From: Candidatus Solincola tengchongensis
GTDB taxonomy: Bacteria; Actinomycetota; Geothermincolia; Geothermincolales; RBG-13-55-18
Direction: 5' to 3'
Length of the DNA: 7,155 nucleotides
NCBI GenBank assembly: GCA_015711895.1
Contig: MU158644.1
Location: 5,498 to 12,652 of the forward strand
Shown here: in pieces, positions 5,935 to 7,155 of the stretch
Layout of the letters: each line of letters opens with the position of its first letter
Numbering within the stretch: position 1 is the first letter of the stretch
Position numbers and translations under genes: made by a program
The notes under the pieces: model-generated
What the model was told of the DNA's origin: nothing
Seen by the model: the letters and a program-made list of their open reading frames with translations, nothing else
Database searches by the model: none

Positions 5935-6399
5935 TCAACGCTCCGGTCCCAGCACGGCCTGCACGGCTTCCTCCGGGCTGGAGGCGCGGAGCAACTTCTC
6001 GTCCGGCACGCCCTGCCGGGAGATGTCCCAACTGGAAATGGCCACCACCCTCTTCCCCATCTTCAGGGCCATGGCGATCTCGGAGAGGGTGCCGTATTCG
6101 CCCCCCACGGCTATGACCGCGTCCACCGTTCTCACGATGACCGCGTTCCGCGCTTGCCCCATGTCCGTGGCAATGGCGTGGTCCACGTAAGGGTTGGCGT
6201 CCCCCCGGAAGGGGCCGGGGAGGATTCCGATGGTCACACCTCCTTCCTCCTTGGCCCCCTTGCAGGAAGCCTCCATCACCCCACCCAGGCCGCCGCAGAC
6301 GAGGACGGCTCCCCTGCGAGCCAGCAGACGGCCCACCTCATAAGCTAGTCGGGCTTCCTCCTCGCTACAGAACTGCCCGCCCACCACTCCCACGTACAC
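5935..6399 (-). CDS. LOG-fold (SLOG) nucleotide-binding protein, TIGR00725 / Moco-carrier-like
   Basis: A 154-aa Rossmann-like protein of the TIGR00725 group, related to lysine-decarboxylase-like LOG proteins and to the algal molybdenum-cofactor carrier. Motifs: VGVVGG (3-8), GGLGGVMEASCKGA (36-49), GILPG (58-62), MGQARN (80-85) and AVGGEYGTLSEIAMALKMGK (97-116). This last replaces the PGGxGTxxE of cytokinin-activating LOG enzymes, so phosphoribohydrolase activity is uncertain. The GTG start at 6399 is set by AGGAGG seven bases upstream. It lies 75 bp downstream of larC on the same strand and converges with larA, 21 bp stop to stop. Because this fold binds nucleotides and nucleotide-like cofactors, a role in carrying, protecting or recycling the nickel-pincer nucleotide is plausible but purely inferential; a generic housekeeping LOG role is the alternative. 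Family call firm, function open. Confidence 0.88.
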   Translation of the reverse strand: MYVGVVGGQFCSEEEARLAYEVGRLLARRGAVLVCGGLGGVMEASCKGAKEEGGVTIGILPGPFRGDANPYVDHAIATDMGQARNAVIVRTVDAVIAVGGEYGTLSEIAMALKMGKRVVAISSWDISRQGVPDEKLLRASSPEEAVQAVLGPER

Positions 6400-6474
6400 T
6401 CCTCGACCTCCTGGTACGAAACCGAATTCGCCGTTACGGGCACCGGCCAGTACTTATTACCATTATTTACCATG
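6400..6474 (-). promoter_or_regulatory. AT-rich larC to LOG-fold gene spacer with GGTAA repeats, possible internal promoter
   Basis: This 75-bp spacer is AT-rich at its larC end in an otherwise GC-rich region. On the minus strand GGTAA occurs three times (6479-6475, 6471-6467, 6461-6457), the first overlapping the larC stop, with TAATAA-like -10 material about 55 bp before the GTG. The gap is long enough for a separate promoter, but co-transcription with larC is also possible. No clear -35 element or terminator hairpin was found. Confidence 0.3.
6407..6412 (-). promoter_or_regulatory. Shine-Dalgarno site fixing the GTG start of the LOG-fold gene
   Basis: AGGAGG on the minus strand, seven bases before GTG at 6399-6397: an ideal ribosome site. 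It contrasts with the leaderless-looking starts of the TetR and larA genes in the same window. Confidence 0.7.
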
Positions 6475-7155
6475 TTACCCTTCGCCGCCTCCGGGCTCTC
6501 TACCGGATAGCAGGTCGCGCGCCGCCTCCTCGGCGGAGGCGTAGACCTCCTTTAAAGGCACGCCGTGCCGTATCGCCGCCCTCCGGCAGTCCTCGTATTC
6601 GGGGGCCACGTTCAGGGGGCGGCCTTCGCGGCGGGCCACCTTCACCCTGATGGGCCCGAAGTCCGTGTCCACCTCCAGCACCTCCCGGTCCAGGTATTCC
6701 TTATCCACTTCCTCTATGCGTATTCCCAGGGTCTTGGTCTCGGCGAAGATGACCTCCTTTATCTCTTCCTCGCGGGAGGGAGGGGAGAGGACGGAGATGG
6801 TCACCGCGGGTCGCGATTTCTTCATCTGAATGGGGGAAAGCCACACGTCCTCCGCCCCGGCCTCGAAGAGCTTCTCCATGACATAGGGGTAGATCTCCGG
6901 GTTCATGTCGTCGATGTTGGCGGAGAGGACCACCCTTCTTTCCCGGGACCTGCCTCCCGCAGGAACTTCCCTCTCGCCCAGGAATCCCCTTAGCACGTTG
7001 GGTATCTCCAGGTCGCGGTCCCCGGCTCCGTAGCCGACGGCCTGAATGCGCATGGGGGGCAGAAGACAGAAATCCGAGGCCAGGGCGGCGACTATGGCCG
7101 CCCCGGTTGGGGTGACGATCTCCGTGGGGATGCCGCTGGAATACACGGGCACGTC
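6475..7155 (-). CDS. larC: nickel-pincer cofactor insertase LarC, C-terminal part (5' end beyond window)
   Basis: The last 227 codons of LarC (DUF111), the CTP-dependent cyclometallase that inserts nickel into the pyridinium-bisthiocarboxylate mononucleotide, finishing the cofactor used by LarA. The first visible codons (DVPVYSSG) are internal to the family, so the start lies past 7155; about 170-200 residues are probably missing. Landmarks from the GTG at 7152: TPTGAA (14-19), GYGAG (40-44), NVLR (52-55), the LarC1/LarC2 junction (about 58-75), NIDDMNPE (79-86), MKKSRP (110-115), ETKTLGIR (138-145) and NVAPEYEDC (181-189). LarC1 and LarC2 are in one uninterrupted frame here, unlike L. plantarum, where a programmed frameshift joins them. 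It ends at TAA with a short acidic/glycine tail. The LOG-fold gene follows on the same strand; larA converges further on. Function confident from family and context. Confidence 0.93.
   Translation of the reverse strand, partial: DVPVYSSGIPTEIVTPTGAAIVAALASDFCLLPPMRIQAVGYGAGDRDLEIPNVLRGFLGEREVPAGGRSRERRVVLSANIDDMNPEIYPYVMEKLFEAGAEDVWLSPIQMKKSRPAVTISVLSPPSREEEIKEVIFAETKTLGIRIEEVDKEYLDREVLEVDTDFGPIRVKVARREGRPLNVAPEYEDCRRAAIRHGVPLKEVYASAEEAARDLLSGREPGGGEG

Noticed and set aside
1..7155. CRISPR arrays, tRNA/rRNA genes, insertion sequences or phage attachment sites
   Set aside because: No regularly spaced repeats, cloverleaf with anticodon, transposase motif or terminal inverted repeats with target duplication were seen.

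Overview
The window is GC-rich (roughly two thirds G+C by eye) and encodes six proteins. Five are readily placed in families: a DUF1998 helicase, a TetR regulator, LarA, a LOG-fold protein and LarC. The sixth resembles an uncharacterised gamma-glutamylcyclotransferase-like family. High GC, a TetR of the type common in actinobacteria, -10 boxes 6-7 nt before ATG (leaderless mRNAs) and nickel-pincer enzymology suggest a deep-branching, probably anaerobic or thermophilic actinobacterial lineage. That taxonomic reading is inference, as no ribosomal or tRNA marker is present.

Layout. 1-2190 (+) is a DUF1998 (MrfA/YprA-like) repair helicase whose 5' end lies outside the window; its Walker B motif reads DEAR instead of DEAH/DEVH. 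2191-2792 has no convincing protein gene, but holds a palindromic hairpin, a perfect TATAAT, an 80-bp nested inverted repeat that may be a structured RNA and/or a 27-codon ORF, and an AT-rich promoter. 2793-3500 (+) is a TetR regulator that probably starts at the first base of its transcript. 3501-3736 is a convergent spacer. 3737-4309 (-) is the cyclotransferase-like protein, lacking the usual Gly-Ser-Leu of its substrate loop. 4310-4623 is a divergent promoter region.

The right half is a nickel-pincer nucleotide (NPN) locus. larA (4624-5913, +) encodes a LarA-type racemase/epimerase. It converges, with a 21-bp gap, on a minus-strand pair: larC (6475-7155, 5' end beyond the window), the CTP-dependent nickel insertase that completes the cofactor, followed by a LOG-fold protein (5935-6399). 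LarC makes and LarA uses the cofactor. The nucleotide-binding LOG-fold protein between them, related to molybdenum-cofactor carriers, is the most suggestive uncharacterised partner. larB and larE are not in the window. LarA keeps the cofactor lysine and catalytic histidines but appears altered at a substrate-carboxylate contact, so its substrate may not be lactate.
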